This document shows positions 16,260-24,162 of a stretch of 64,000 nucleotides of DNA, in pieces. Numbering within the stretch: position 1 is the stretch's first letter; each line of letters starts with the position of its first letter. The DNA is taken from positions 62,001 through 126,000 of the forward strand of contig CAIOZU010000004.1 of NCBI GenBank assembly GCA_903862885.1. The letters are read 5' to 3'. Below the pieces are notes generated by a model that was not told the DNA's origin, did not search any database, and was given only the letters and a program-made list of their open reading frames with translations. The stretch is from an uncultured Pseudomonadota bacterium. Its GTDB lineage: Bacteria; Pseudomonadota; Gammaproteobacteria; Steroidobacterales; Steroidobacteraceae. Position numbers and translations under genes: made by a program.

Positions 16260-17666
16260 ATGTCAGACACCCAGATTGAGCAATCTAACATATTGATTTC
16301 GGGCAAGTGGGTGGCATCGGCCGGCGCCGAGTCGACTGATGTGAAAGACCCCACTCGTCTTCAGTTGATCGGGCGTATCGCGACGTGTGATGCGATCGAG
16401 GTCGGTCAAGCGATCGATGCCGCGTTGGCATCAGCCTCTGATTGGGCGCGCGTGCCAGTGGCTGAGAAGCGGCGTTTGCTCGTAGCTATCAGCGGTCGTA
16501 TTCGGGTGCAGGCTCAATCGCTGGCTGAATGCCTGACGCGAGAAAGTGGCAAGGCGCTGATTGAGTCTTATGAGAGCGTCTTAGCGGTTGCGGAGCGATT
16601 TGAGCAGCCTGATGCGGTCAGTCCACACCGCGCGAGGGGGGTGCTGTCGTCGACAGTCACTGTGGTGCTCACCCCGCACACCGCGCCTCTCCTGATGATG
16701 GCGCATTTTGTTGTGCCCGCACTGATGCGTGGCTCATCGGTGGTGGTGAAACCGCCCGACCAATGTCCTCTATCAACGATTCAGTTAGTTCAGCTGATGG
16801 AGGATCTGCCGCGCGGTGTGGTGAATCTAGTGACCGGTGGCATGAACACAGGCCGATGCTTGATCGCTCACCCGCACGTGACCACGGTTGCCTTTGCAGG
16901 TTCTGACGGGGTGGGTAAGGCCCTTGAGGCGACGGTGACCGCGGCTGGTAAATCGTTTTGGGGTGAGCTGGGCTCTATCGATGGTGTGATGGTGTGTGCT
17001 GACAGTCCACTCGATCAAGTCATTCCCACGCTTATCTGGTCCAGACTTCAAAATGCCGGACGCTCGTGTGTAGCCGCGAAGCGCATCTATGTTGAGCGCG
17101 CGGTGGCCGATGAGGTGATGCAGCGAACGCATCTGTATTTGGCGGACCTTGAGTTTGGAGATCCGCTGTTGACCTCAACCGACGTCGGGCCTTTGGGTTC
17201 GCTGGCAGCCATTCGCCGCGTCGAGGATCAAGTCGCTTACTCTATGAAAGCGGGTGCTCGCTTGGTGGTGGGCGGCATGCGCTTTAGGCCCGCAGGACTG
17301 CCGGGCTTCTTTTTTCAACCCACTATTTTGGCCGACGCGCCCGACTCAGTGAAAGTGATGCGTGAAGAGGTGCTAGGTCCTGTGTTTGCGATGCAGACCG
17401 TTGACAGTGTCGACTCAGCCATGGCGTCGTTGAGTGCCGCGGGTCTCGGTCGTCGTATCGGCGTGTTCACCCAAGACACCGAGCGGGTGAGGCGACTGTC
17501 GATGGGCGCCCCTGACTGGGCGCTGTGGGTGAATCAACCATTTACTGAAGCCGAGCTGTTTGGTGTGACACCGCGGCGTGTATCAACGACCGTGCCTGAG
17601 TGTGGTTTGCCAAGTGCAGGCTTCCCGTATAAGAAAAGGCCGATGCCGGACCGGCGTGCCACATGA
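16260..17666 (+). CDS. Aldehyde dehydrogenase family protein, divergent active site
   Basis: A 468-residue NAD(P)-dependent ALDH-fold protein. The catalytic Cys270 (NAGRSCVAAKRIYVE) and general-base Glu236 (GELGSIDGVMV) are present, as are VVVKPPDQCPLS, a degenerate cofactor loop and LREEVLGPVFAM-like REEVLGPVF. The usual TPWNFPL motif reads TPHTAPL, so the Asn that stabilises the thiohemiacetal oxyanion is replaced by Thr. The FAD-oxidase gene downstream overlaps by 4 bases, which suggests paired use: the oxidase makes an aldehyde and this enzyme oxidises it, as PuuB/PuuC do. Succinate- or aminoaldehyde-type substrates are possible; the altered motif makes activity uncertain. Confidence 0.78.
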   Translation: MSDTQIEQSNILISGKWVASAGAESTDVKDPTRLQLIGRIATCDAIEVGQAIDAALASASDWARVPVAEKRRLLVAISGRIRVQAQSLAECLTRESGKALIESYESVLAVAERFEQPDAVSPHRARGVLSSTVTVVLTPHTAPLLMMAHFVVPALMRGSSVVVKPPDQCPLSTIQLVQLMEDLPRGVVNLVTGGMNTGRCLIAHPHVTTVAFAGSDGVGKALEATVTAAGKSFWGELGSIDGVMVCADSPLDQVIPTLIWSRLQNAGRSCVAAKRIYVERAVADEVMQRTHLYLADLEFGDPLLTSTDVGPLGSLAAIRRVEDQVAYSMKAGARLVVGGMRFRPAGLPGFFFQPTILADAPDSVKVMREEVLGPVFAMQTVDSVDSAMASLSAAGLGRRIGVFTQDTERVRRLSMGAPDWALWVNQPFTEAELFGVTPRRVSTTVPECGLPSAGFPYKKRPMPDRRAT

Positions 17667-18955
17667 GTTTGCTGGCGGATGATTTCTCAGAGAGCGCCTA
17701 CTGGCTGATGGATGCTCGCTGCCCGGAGCCGCCTGATAGCCCACTACCCGCTGCGGTGGATGTGTTGGTGGTAGGCAGTGGCTATACCGGGTCCAGTGCG
17801 GCCTATGAGACCGCACGCGCGGGACGTACGACCTTAGTGTTAGACGCCGGCCCGATCGGCGGTGGGTGCTCGTCCCGAAATGGTGGGCATGTGTCGTTTA
17901 GCTTAAAACCCAGCCACGACGCTTTGTTCGCCCAGCATGGCAAAGCGGTCGCGGATCGATTGTACGCGGAGGGATTAGAGGCGATGACTTCGCTCACCGC
18001 CTATGTCAAGGATGAGCGCGTCAGCTGTGACTGGCATGCAGTGGGTGGCTTTTTGGGTGCACATACGCCGCGTCATTTTGATCGCTTGGTGCGTGAGGCC
18101 GAGAACCAGGCGAAAGGCTTTGAGTTGCCCTTTAAGGTCATTCCCAAGGCGCGTCAGTCGGAGGAAATTGACTCACCCCTTTACCATGGCGGTGTGGTGT
18201 ACCCCGATGAGATGGCGGTGCATCCTTTAAAATTAATGGTCTCTTTGTATGAGCGTGCAGTTCGCGTCGGTGCCTGCTTTCAAAGCCACTGCGAAGTCCA
18301 GTTGCTTAAAAAGACGACAGAGGGCTTCGATGTGCTGACCTCGCGGGGTGTCGTGAGGGCGCGGCAAGTACTTCTTGCGACCAATGGCTACACGAGACAG
18401 TTATCTCCTTGGCATCAGCGCCGTGTCATGCCGATAGGCAGTTATATTTTAGCGACCGAGGCGATGAATCCGAGTGTCTTGGCAAAGCTCATTCCACGCG
18501 GACGAAATATTGGCGATACGCGTCGGGTGGTGACCTATGTGCGACCCTCAGCCGATGGGCGCCGACTCATTTTCGGTGGTCGAGCCGCCGCGGGCGAGTC
18601 CGACATCATCCGCTGTGTGCCTCGCTTGCACTCGATGATGGTCGAGATGTTTCCTACCTTGCGATCCGTGCGGGTCAGTCGAGCATGGATGGGCTATGTC
18701 GGATTTACCTTCGATAAGCTGCCGCACTTTGGGCAGCAGGAAGGACTTTTTTATTCGATGGGATATTGTGGCCAAGGCGTGACATTGGCGACTTACTACG
18801 GTCGAAAGATGGGTCTGCGCCTGGCGGGCCAGGCCGGTGGCGATACCGCACTAGAAGGTCTTGAGTTCCCCTCACGACCTTACTATCGGCGTCGACCGTG
18901 GTTTTTGCCAGCGGCGGTCGCGGCCTATCGTATCGCTGATACCTTAGGTATTTAA
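17663..18955 (+). CDS. FAD-dependent amine oxidoreductase, PuuB-like
   Basis: A 430-residue DAO-family flavoprotein. The FAD Rossmann motif VDVLVVGSGYTGSSAAYE (about 30-47) is followed by GGGCSSRNGGH, matching the GASGRNGG element of gamma-glutamylputrescine oxidase (PuuB) and its relatives. Near the C-terminus, SMGYCGQGVTLATYYG forms the second flavin contact. PuuB-type enzymes oxidise gamma-glutamylated or free amines to aldehydes with hydrogen peroxide release. Start ATG overlaps the aldehyde dehydrogenase stop (ATGA). With the regulator, aminotransferase and semialdehyde dehydrogenase this suggests catabolism of polyamine-derived amines. No gamma-glutamate-putrescine ligase is present, so the substrate may be a free amine. 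Confidence 0.83.
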   Translation: MSLLADDFSESAYWLMDARCPEPPDSPLPAAVDVLVVGSGYTGSSAAYETARAGRTTLVLDAGPIGGGCSSRNGGHVSFSLKPSHDALFAQHGKAVADRLYAEGLEAMTSLTAYVKDERVSCDWHAVGGFLGAHTPRHFDRLVREAENQAKGFELPFKVIPKARQSEEIDSPLYHGGVVYPDEMAVHPLKLMVSLYERAVRVGACFQSHCEVQLLKKTTEGFDVLTSRGVVRARQVLLATNGYTRQLSPWHQRRVMPIGSYILATEAMNPSVLAKLIPRGRNIGDTRRVVTYVRPSADGRRLIFGGRAAAGESDIIRCVPRLHSMMVEMFPTLRSVRVSRAWMGYVGFTFDKLPHFGQQEGLFYSMGYCGQGVTLATYYGRKMGLRLAGQAGGDTALEGLEFPSRPYYRRRPWFLPAAVAAYRIADTLGI

Positions 18956-19041
18956 ATCGATCATAGAATGATCAAGAGCGGTCTGAGTGCAAGCCCTTGG
19001 CTGTGCCGCTTACGGTCTAGTCAGTTGCTGAGAGAGAGTGG

Positions 19042-19713
19042 CTACGCGGGCTTAGTAGCGCTTAAAGCCAGCTGAGCGAGGCCACTTAACACGAGGTCCT
19101 CGCGTAGCTCAGCCGTTGCGTCAAAGTAGGGTGCAAGCGCACGCGCATCGCCGCCGGCTAAGACGAGCCGGGGGGTGGTCGGTGGGTCGTATGCCTGTAG
19201 CGCGGCCAGTGCACGGCGTATGAGTGAGACGATCGCAGTGCTTGGGTCGCTGGCTTGCAAGGCTGTCAGTATCCTCATGCCGGGGGCAATCAAGCCACCG
19301 AGGTGCTGTCCCTGGCCGGTGAGCGCATCAATGGTTAATGCCGTGCCACTGCCAACCAACAGGGAGGGTCGTAGATCCTCGTGGCGCGCGGCGATCAGTC
19401 CGAGCCATCGATCAATACCTAAGCGGGTCGGTTCTTGGTATCCATTGGTGACACCGAGTTGCTTCGCTTGGGCGTGGGGATACTCTGGCGTGACTCCAAA
19501 AGCGTGCTGTGTAAATGAAGACAGTTCTGCTGCGAAGCGGGCTCCGCGCACATTGGATGCCAGGATACGATCGGGCTTTGACCCGCTGTTTCGCATCGAT
19601 GACTGCCATGCGAGGTGTGGATCGTAGACGGCGGCGTGCGTAGCGGCTGGCATCCGGCTCGTCAGCCAAGCCCACTTGATTCGCGTATTGCCCGCATCAA
19701 TTAATAAGATCAT
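19042..19713 (-). CDS. coaX: Type III pantothenate kinase
   Basis: CoaX phosphorylates pantothenate in the first step of coenzyme A synthesis. The ASKHA-fold N-terminus reads MILLIDAGNTRIKWAW, with the catalytic-site Asp; GIDRWLGLIAA and LLVGSGTALTIDAL are the other nucleotide and pantothenate-binding elements. At 223 residues it is slightly short but has all blocks. Enterics use the unrelated CoaA, so CoaX is informative about lineage. The gene is not next to birA as it often is, and it diverges from folA with a 77-base gap. Confidence 0.93.
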   Translation of the reverse strand: MILLIDAGNTRIKWAWLTSRMPAATHAAVYDPHLAWQSSMRNSGSKPDRILASNVRGARFAAELSSFTQHAFGVTPEYPHAQAKQLGVTNGYQEPTRLGIDRWLGLIAARHEDLRPSLLVGSGTALTIDALTGQGQHLGGLIAPGMRILTALQASDPSTAIVSLIRRALAALQAYDPPTTPRLVLAGGDARALAPYFDATAELREDLVLSGLAQLALSATKPA

Positions 19714-19790
19714 AGGACCTAAGTCTAGGCGATTACCGCCTCAGGCGGCTATCATCGTGGCTGTCATCACTTCCTTGGCTGTCTGTCCAT

Positions 19791-20315
19791 ATGGTCGATT
19801 TTTCTGATCCGCGCGCAAAACCCCGTCTCGAGTTAGTGGTTGCTATGGCCGCCAATGGTGTGATCGGGCGTGACAATGCCCTGCCGTGGCATTTGCCAGC
19901 TGATTTGGCATTTTTTAAGCGCGTGACCTTAGGCCACCCGGTGCTTATGGGGCGAAGGACTTGGCAGAGCATCGGTCGCCCATTGCCGGGACGGACTAAC
20001 CTAGTGTTAACCCGAGATCGGCAATTCAAGGCACCAGGGGCAGTACCAGTGCACTCCGTGGAAGCGGCTCGCTTGGCGGTTGCTGAGTCGGATCGCTTAA
20101 TGGTAATCGGGGGTGCTGAGCTCTTTGCTCTGCTGCTGCCGGAGGCTCTGGTATTTCATCTGACTGAAGTGGCGGCGGAGATCGCGGGCGACATCATCTT
20201 TCCAGCATGGTCCCGCGATGAATGGCAGGAAGAGTGGCGTGAATCGCATCGTCAAGACGATCGCCACGCGTTTGATTTTAGCTTTGTTCGTCTGCGGCGT
20301 CGGCAGTCCTCATAG
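19791..20315 (+). CDS. folA: Dihydrofolate reductase
   Basis: FolA regenerates tetrahydrofolate with NADPH after thymidylate synthesis. The 174-residue protein shows AMAANGVIGRDNALPWHLPAD (Met20-loop region with the catalytic Asp in PADLAFFK), MGRRTWQSIGRPLPGR and VIGGAELFALLLPEA, all expected in chromosomal DHFR. A short 13-residue extension precedes the first strand LELVVAM; a start inside it is conceivable. In E. coli folA neighbours apaH; here the two lie about 2 kb apart with three genes between. Confidence 0.96.
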   Translation: MVDFSDPRAKPRLELVVAMAANGVIGRDNALPWHLPADLAFFKRVTLGHPVLMGRRTWQSIGRPLPGRTNLVLTRDRQFKAPGAVPVHSVEAARLAVAESDRLMVIGGAELFALLLPEALVFHLTEVAAEIAGDIIFPAWSRDEWQEEWRESHRQDDRHAFDFSFVRLRRRQSS

Positions 20316-20353
20316 GCGAGCGGCCTAAAGCATCCGATGTCGGACCTCTGACT

Positions 20354-21184
20354 TCAAGAGGTGTGAGTGGGGAGCAGTCGATAGAGCAGCGGTCGACTGG
20401 GTGCCGCGTCATTCACCCACGCAGGTATCTGAATATCTAACAGGTACCAGCCGTCCTCGAGTGTGTCCGGGATCCATGCCATTTCAGTGATGGTGGCGTG
20501 AGGTCTGATCGCTTTGTTTGCTCGTTGGCAGCCGGCGGGCATCCCCCAGAAGGCACGATGTGCGCTGAGGCGTCCCTCATCGTGCGCGCGATCGAGCGAG
20601 GGAATATCGACCACCACATGCAGGATGCCCGCTTCTACGAGAGTCTGTGCGGCCGCTTGGCTGAGATAAGGCGCGGGGGACTCGCCGATATATTGCTGCG
20701 TGCGTTTGTCTGTGCGATTAGGCAGGGTACGCACCACCAGCGCATCGGATTCACCTGGGTATTTGCAAAGCGCTTGCGTTAAGAGTGCCCGACTGATGAT
20801 GAGATCGGCGCCGTGTTGATCAGATGCTAGGGTATCTCCACTGGCATCTGCGCGCGTAGGTTCGACTGAGATCAAGCGCGCCAGTAAAAATCCACCGCGC
20901 AGCACATCGGTGATCGCAATGCGCTCGTGACTGATATGGCCGACGCATTCTGTATGGGTTCCCTGGCAATGCGGTGTCACATGGATTTGTTCGCAGTTCA
21001 CGCTGCCACCGAGGCGCACATCCCCTATGAAGTCACCGACTGATAGGGGCTGTGCGTGGGCCTTGCTTACACCGAAATGATTGGGCTGCTGGCCATTAAA
21101 GTCCATCGGTATAGCGAGCGATTCAGGTCGATCACCATCAGCCGTGTATCGAATACCGTTTCGTTCCAGCGTGAGGCGACTCAT
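20354..21184 (-). CDS. Cyclase-family metal-dependent hydrolase, possible kynurenine formamidase
   Basis: The 276-residue protein belongs to the cyclase/arylformamidase-like (KynB) superfamily. The metal-site signature HxGTHxDxPxH appears as [12 protein letters not shown], with Glu in place of the usual Asp and no Pro before the final His. The start overlaps the stop of the 3-hydroxyanthranilate dioxygenase gene by 4 bases, so the two are translated together. That context suggests a tryptophan/kynurenine-pathway hydrolase, for example N-formylkynurenine deformylation, but other hydrolases of this family act on isatin or imides. Length is about 60 residues above typical KynB. Specific function is inference. 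Confidence 0.7.
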   Translation of the reverse strand: MSRLTLERNGIRYTADGDRPESLAIPMDFNGQQPNHFGVSKAHAQPLSVGDFIGDVRLGGSVNCEQIHVTPHCQGTHTECVGHISHERIAITDVLRGGFLLARLISVEPTRADASGDTLASDQHGADLIISRALLTQALCKYPGESDALVVRTLPNRTDKRTQQYIGESPAPYLSQAAAQTLVEAGILHVVVDIPSLDRAHDEGRLSAHRAFWGMPAGCQRANKAIRPHATITEMAWIPDTLEDGWYLLDIQIPAWVNDAAPSRPLLYRLLPTHTS

Positions 21185-21702
21185 GAGGCGGCTGGCGGCT
21201 CTAGTACCGTCTGACAGTGCGTGCAGGTACGTAACGCGCGGTTGCCGTAGAACCGATCAAACACAGCGGGAAACTGCGTTTCGATATTGGTCAGCGAAAA
21301 AAACTCCTCGTACAGCAGCGCATTGCATGACGGGCAATACCACTGAAATCCATCTTGCTCAGACGGCGCACGGGCGCGCTCGACGACTAAGCCAATCGAA
21401 CCTGCCGAGCGTTGCGGGGAGTGGGGCACCCGGGGTGGGAGTAAGAACACATCGCCTGGGCCTAGGGTGTACGACTCGACCTTGCCTGCCTGCAGGGTCT
21501 TTAAAACGAGCGTTCCCTCGAGTTGGTGGAAAAATTCCACACCCGGATCCACATGATAGTCAGCGCGAGCATTCGGTCCACCCACCACCATGATGATGAA
21601 GTCACCGGCCGGATAGACTTGTCGATTTGCGACGGGCGGCACCAGCGAGGCGCGGTGCGTCTCTATCCAAGCATGCAAATTAAAAGGCGGTGTGACGCGC
21701 AT
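21181..21702 (-). CDS. nbaC: 3-hydroxyanthranilate 3,4-dioxygenase
   Basis: It opens the ring of 3-hydroxyanthranilate to aminocarboxymuconate semialdehyde, which cyclises to quinolinate, the NAD precursor, or is degraded. The 173-residue cupin shows the Fe ligands in [15 protein letters not shown] (His, Glu) and [11 protein letters not shown] (His). The C-terminal rubredoxin-like metal site of the bacterial form is complete, with two pairs CPSC and CTHC. The N-terminal [10 protein letters not shown] and GPNARADYH are also characteristic. No other kynurenine-pathway gene except possibly the coupled cyclase is in the window. Confidence 0.94.
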   Translation of the reverse strand: MRVTPPFNLHAWIETHRASLVPPVANRQVYPAGDFIIMVVGGPNARADYHVDPGVEFFHQLEGTLVLKTLQAGKVESYTLGPGDVFLLPPRVPHSPQRSAGSIGLVVERARAPSEQDGFQWYCPSCNALLYEEFFSLTNIETQFPAVFDRFYGNRALRTCTHCQTVLEPPAAS

Positions 21703-21808
21703 ATTTAATTACTCCTGCCGTATTATAGTCTTTAGTGATGAGGCACGGGGGAACTTGCAAGTCAGTGATGGGTCTCAATTGCATCGGTTGGCGCCAGAGG
21801 TTAGGGTC

Positions 21809-22396
21809 ATGAGGTTAATAAAAAGTCGCTATGCCATTGGCTGGGTGGTCTGCGGGGCGATGAGCGTATCCGGGTTTGCGGCAGAGCCTGAGCCGGCACC
21901 GGCTGCCCCGTCCGAGGCGCCCCTGGCGGCGGTGTGGGTACCTCATGAGGTGAGTTTCGTTTATATGGGGTTTACCTCGTATTACTCCTGTGACGGCTTA
22001 GAATCCAAGTTGAAGCTTCTTTTGAAAGCCAGTGGCGCGCGCGCCGATCTGAGGGTGATCGCCAGCTGTAGCAATATGACGGGTGGCCCCTCGCGTCTGT
22101 CGAGTGCGCGCCTGCGTTTTTCCACATTGGCTATTGAGCCGCCGCCTGATACGAAGGAAACCCTGCTGCCTGCGTTAAGCGAGTGGCGCCGGGTGGTATT
22201 TCGGGATCGACTGCCTGCCGGTCTAACGGACGGCGACTGTGAATTGGTTGAGCAGTTTGATCGGGAGCTGCTACCGCTTTTTACCGTGCGCGACCGACTC
22301 AGTCAGATGAACTGTATCCCGCATCAGGTGTCGATGGCAGGGCTGCGCTTACAGTTCACGGTGCTCGCGCCCGTGCCTGAGCCGAAAGCCCCTTAA
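21809..22396 (+). CDS. Secreted protein of unknown function
   Basis: I do not recognise this protein. It is 195 residues from the ATG preceded by AGAGGTTAGGG. A signal peptide is likely (basic MRLIKSR, hydrophobic WVVCGAMSVSG, cleavage after GFAA), followed by a Pro/Ala/Glu-rich linker EPEPAPAAPSEAP and a globular part with four cysteines (SCDG, ASCS, DCEL, NCIP) that could form two disulfides in the periplasm. Residues around SFVYMGFTSYYSCDGLESKLK look like the start of the folded domain. It is convergent with apaH, and divergent from the dioxygenase gene with a 106-base gap. Confidence 0.75.
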   Translation: MRLIKSRYAIGWVVCGAMSVSGFAAEPEPAPAAPSEAPLAAVWVPHEVSFVYMGFTSYYSCDGLESKLKLLLKASGARADLRVIASCSNMTGGPSRLSSARLRFSTLAIEPPPDTKETLLPALSEWRRVVFRDRLPAGLTDGDCELVEQFDRELLPLFTVRDRLSQMNCIPHQVSMAGLRLQFTVLAPVPEPKAP

Positions 22397-22430
22397 CGGA
22401 TACGGCGAGCGACGCGATCTCACAGAGCCA

Positions 22431-22482
22431 GTGGGGCTAAGCGGTGGGGCTAGGCAATGGGGCTAAGCCGTGGGGTCTAGCG
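22431..22482 (+). repeat. Four tandem 13-base repeats running into the apaH 3' end
   Basis: Units are GTGGGGCTAAGCG, GTGGGGCTAGGCA, ATGGGGCTAAGCC and GTGGGGTCTAGCG. The last one and a half units lie inside apaH and encode its C-terminal residues and stop, read on the opposite strand; the first units fill the short gap to the convergent secreted-protein gene. Unit number could therefore alter the apaH C-terminus. Confidence 0.85.
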
Positions 22483-23299
22483 GATGGGCGCGCGTGCAAG
22501 GCACTTGCATGATCGGTGCGGGTTGATCGAGACGCGCCGCGGTGAGGGCACCACCCCACACGCAGCCCGTATCTAGACCTAAGAATTCGGGTGTCGCGTA
22601 CAAACCCAACGCCGACCAGTGGCCAAATACAATGCGCTGCTTGATCGGTGCTCGCAGCGGTGATTGAAACCAAGGAATCACATCGGCGGGGGCGGTCGCT
22701 GGCGGGCCTTTATATTTGAGCATCAGTGCGCCATCCGCGGTCACGTAGCGTAGGCGTGTGAAACAATTCACTGCGTAGCGCAACCGATCGTTTTCGCTGA
22801 GAGTGCTTGACCAGCGGGTGGGTTTGTCGCCATACATAGCGGCTAGAAAGCTCATCGGATCGGCGATGAGGGCCGCAGACACTTCTTGGGCAAGCTGTTT
22901 GGCGGTGCGCTTATCCCAGTGCGGTGACAAACCGGCATGCACCATCAGGCAATCGATGCGTTTGTCCTGTTGCAAAAGTGGTTGGCGTTGCAGCCAATCG
23001 AGCAGTTCATCCCGATCGGGTGCGCCGAGAATGTCGTCTAGGGTGTCATCAGGACGACTGTGTTGGCGGCCGAGATGGGCAATCGCTAGTAGGTGTAGGT
23101 CGTGATTTCCAAGGACCGTGGTGACGGCTGATCCCAGTGCTTTGACTGACCTTAGACACAGCAGGGATTGAGGTCCTCTATTGACTAAGTCACCGGTCAA
23201 CCACAGATGATCGCGGCGCTCATCGAATGCCAGTCGATCCAGTAAGCGTGCGAACTCGTCATAGCAGCCTTGCAAGTCACCAATGGCGTAGATGGCCAT
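22463..23299 (-). CDS. apaH: Symmetrical diadenosine tetraphosphatase
   Basis: ApaH splits Ap4A and other dinucleoside polyphosphates into two ADP and can remove Np4 caps from RNA. The calcineurin-like metal sites are all visible at the N-terminus: AIGDLQGCYDEF, LTGDLVNRGPQSL and LGNHDLHLLAIA; later blocks include LMVHAGLSPHWD and VFGHWSALGLY. Length (278) is normal. It is the last gene of the lptD-surA-pdxA-rsmA-usp-apaG-apaH series, three bases after apaG. Its final codons lie in a 13-base tandem repeat. Confidence 0.97.
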   Translation of the reverse strand: MAIYAIGDLQGCYDEFARLLDRLAFDERRDHLWLTGDLVNRGPQSLLCLRSVKALGSAVTTVLGNHDLHLLAIAHLGRQHSRPDDTLDDILGAPDRDELLDWLQRQPLLQQDKRIDCLMVHAGLSPHWDKRTAKQLAQEVSAALIADPMSFLAAMYGDKPTRWSSTLSENDRLRYAVNCFTRLRYVTADGALMLKYKGPPATAPADVIPWFQSPLRAPIKQRIVFGHWSALGLYATPEFLGLDTGCVWGGALTAARLDQPAPIMQVPCTRAHPLDPTA

Positions 23300-23302
23300 G
23301 AA

Positions 23303-23683
23303 CTAATGGACGACACCTGGCATAGCCAGTGAAAAAGGTGCAATCGTTGCCTCAAAGCGCTGACCGGTATCGGTGATCATTTGATAGCTTCCTTGCATGA
23401 CGCCGACGGGGGTGTCGATCATCGCACCACTGGAGTACTGGAATGCATGGCCTGGCTTGAGATGCGGTTGATGTCCGACAACACCATCGCCACGCACTTC
23501 CTCGACCTTCCCGTTTGCATCGGTGATGAGCCAATGACGGGTCAGTAATTTCGCGGCTTCAGTGCCTTCGTTGCGAATGGTGATGGTGTAGGCAAAGACA
23601 AAGCGACTGGCGCTCGGATCCGATTGCTCTGCGACGTAGCTGGTGAGCACATCAACGGCCACGTGATGAGGTAAGCGCGTCAT
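23303..23683 (-). CDS. apaG: ApaG (Co2+/Mg2+ efflux-associated DUF525 protein)
   Basis: A 126-residue ApaG/DUF525 protein with an immunoglobulin-like beta fold. Family blocks are [39 protein letters not shown] and the C-terminal [22 protein letters not shown]. The biochemical role is unsettled; the same domain in F-box proteins binds partners, and in bacteria it is genetically tied to apaH and cation sensitivity. Its start overlaps the stop of the upstream stress-protein gene by 4 bases. Confidence 0.95.
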   Translation of the reverse strand: MTRLPHHVAVDVLTSYVAEQSDPSASRFVFAYTITIRNEGTEAAKLLTRHWLITDANGKVEEVRGDGVVGHQPHLKPGHAFQYSSGAMIDTPVGVMQGSYQMITDTGQRFEATIAPFSLAMPGVVH

Positions 23684-24138
23684 GTTGATTTAATCCGGAC
23701 CGCCAAGACATCGCAGTGGGCAGCATGCAGCACGGTGTCTTCAGTGAGATTCAGTAAAATGGATAAGCCATGACGCTCACGACTGCCGAGCACGATGAGA
23801 TCGGCGTTTAGGCGAGTGGCGGTGCGTACGATTTCAGATTTCACGGGGCCGGCTTCGACATAGCAAGCCGACGATGGAATGCCGAGTGTGGTCGCGAGCT
23901 CAAGCAATCGGCGCTTTGCGTGCAGCACGGCCTCCGTTTCGACTTCAAAGGTTGGAAGTAACGCCTCCCCGAGCGGCTCGATAGGCAAATATTCAACGAC
24001 ATGCAGTAATGAGAGTTGTGCGCTACTTTGTTCGGCAAGCGTCTTGGCTTTGGCCCCAACCGTCCCGCTGTGTTGGGTTAAATCAACCACCACGAGGATA
24101 TGTCGGTAGGTGGCGGTGTCTGACAATGATGCGTTCAT
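23680..24138 (-). CDS. Universal stress protein, UspA-like
   Basis: A 152-residue single-domain Usp. It starts with the typical [14 protein letters not shown] strand and has ARVS-like [26 protein letters not shown]. The ATP-binding glycine pattern expected before the last strand (G-x2-G-x9-G-S/T) is not intact: after GSRERHG the sequence runs [21 protein letters not shown]. That is closer to the non-ATP-binding UspA class. The gene sits between rsmA and apaG, an interruption of a widely conserved order, and is tied to apaG by a 4-base overlap, so it is probably co-expressed with the Ap4A hydrolase. Confidence 0.9.
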   Translation of the reverse strand: MNASLSDTATYRHILVVVDLTQHSGTVGAKAKTLAEQSSAQLSLLHVVEYLPIEPLGEALLPTFEVETEAVLHAKRRLLELATTLGIPSSACYVEAGPVKSEIVRTATRLNADLIVLGSRERHGLSILLNLTEDTVLHAAHCDVLAVRIKST

Positions 24139-24162
24139 ACCGGCTCCAGAGTACCCCGTTTA

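Noticed and set aside
18959-18973. GATCAT-AGA-ATGATC hairpin as a terminator after the PuuB-like gene
   Set aside because: Only six pairs, AT-rich and not followed by a T-run.
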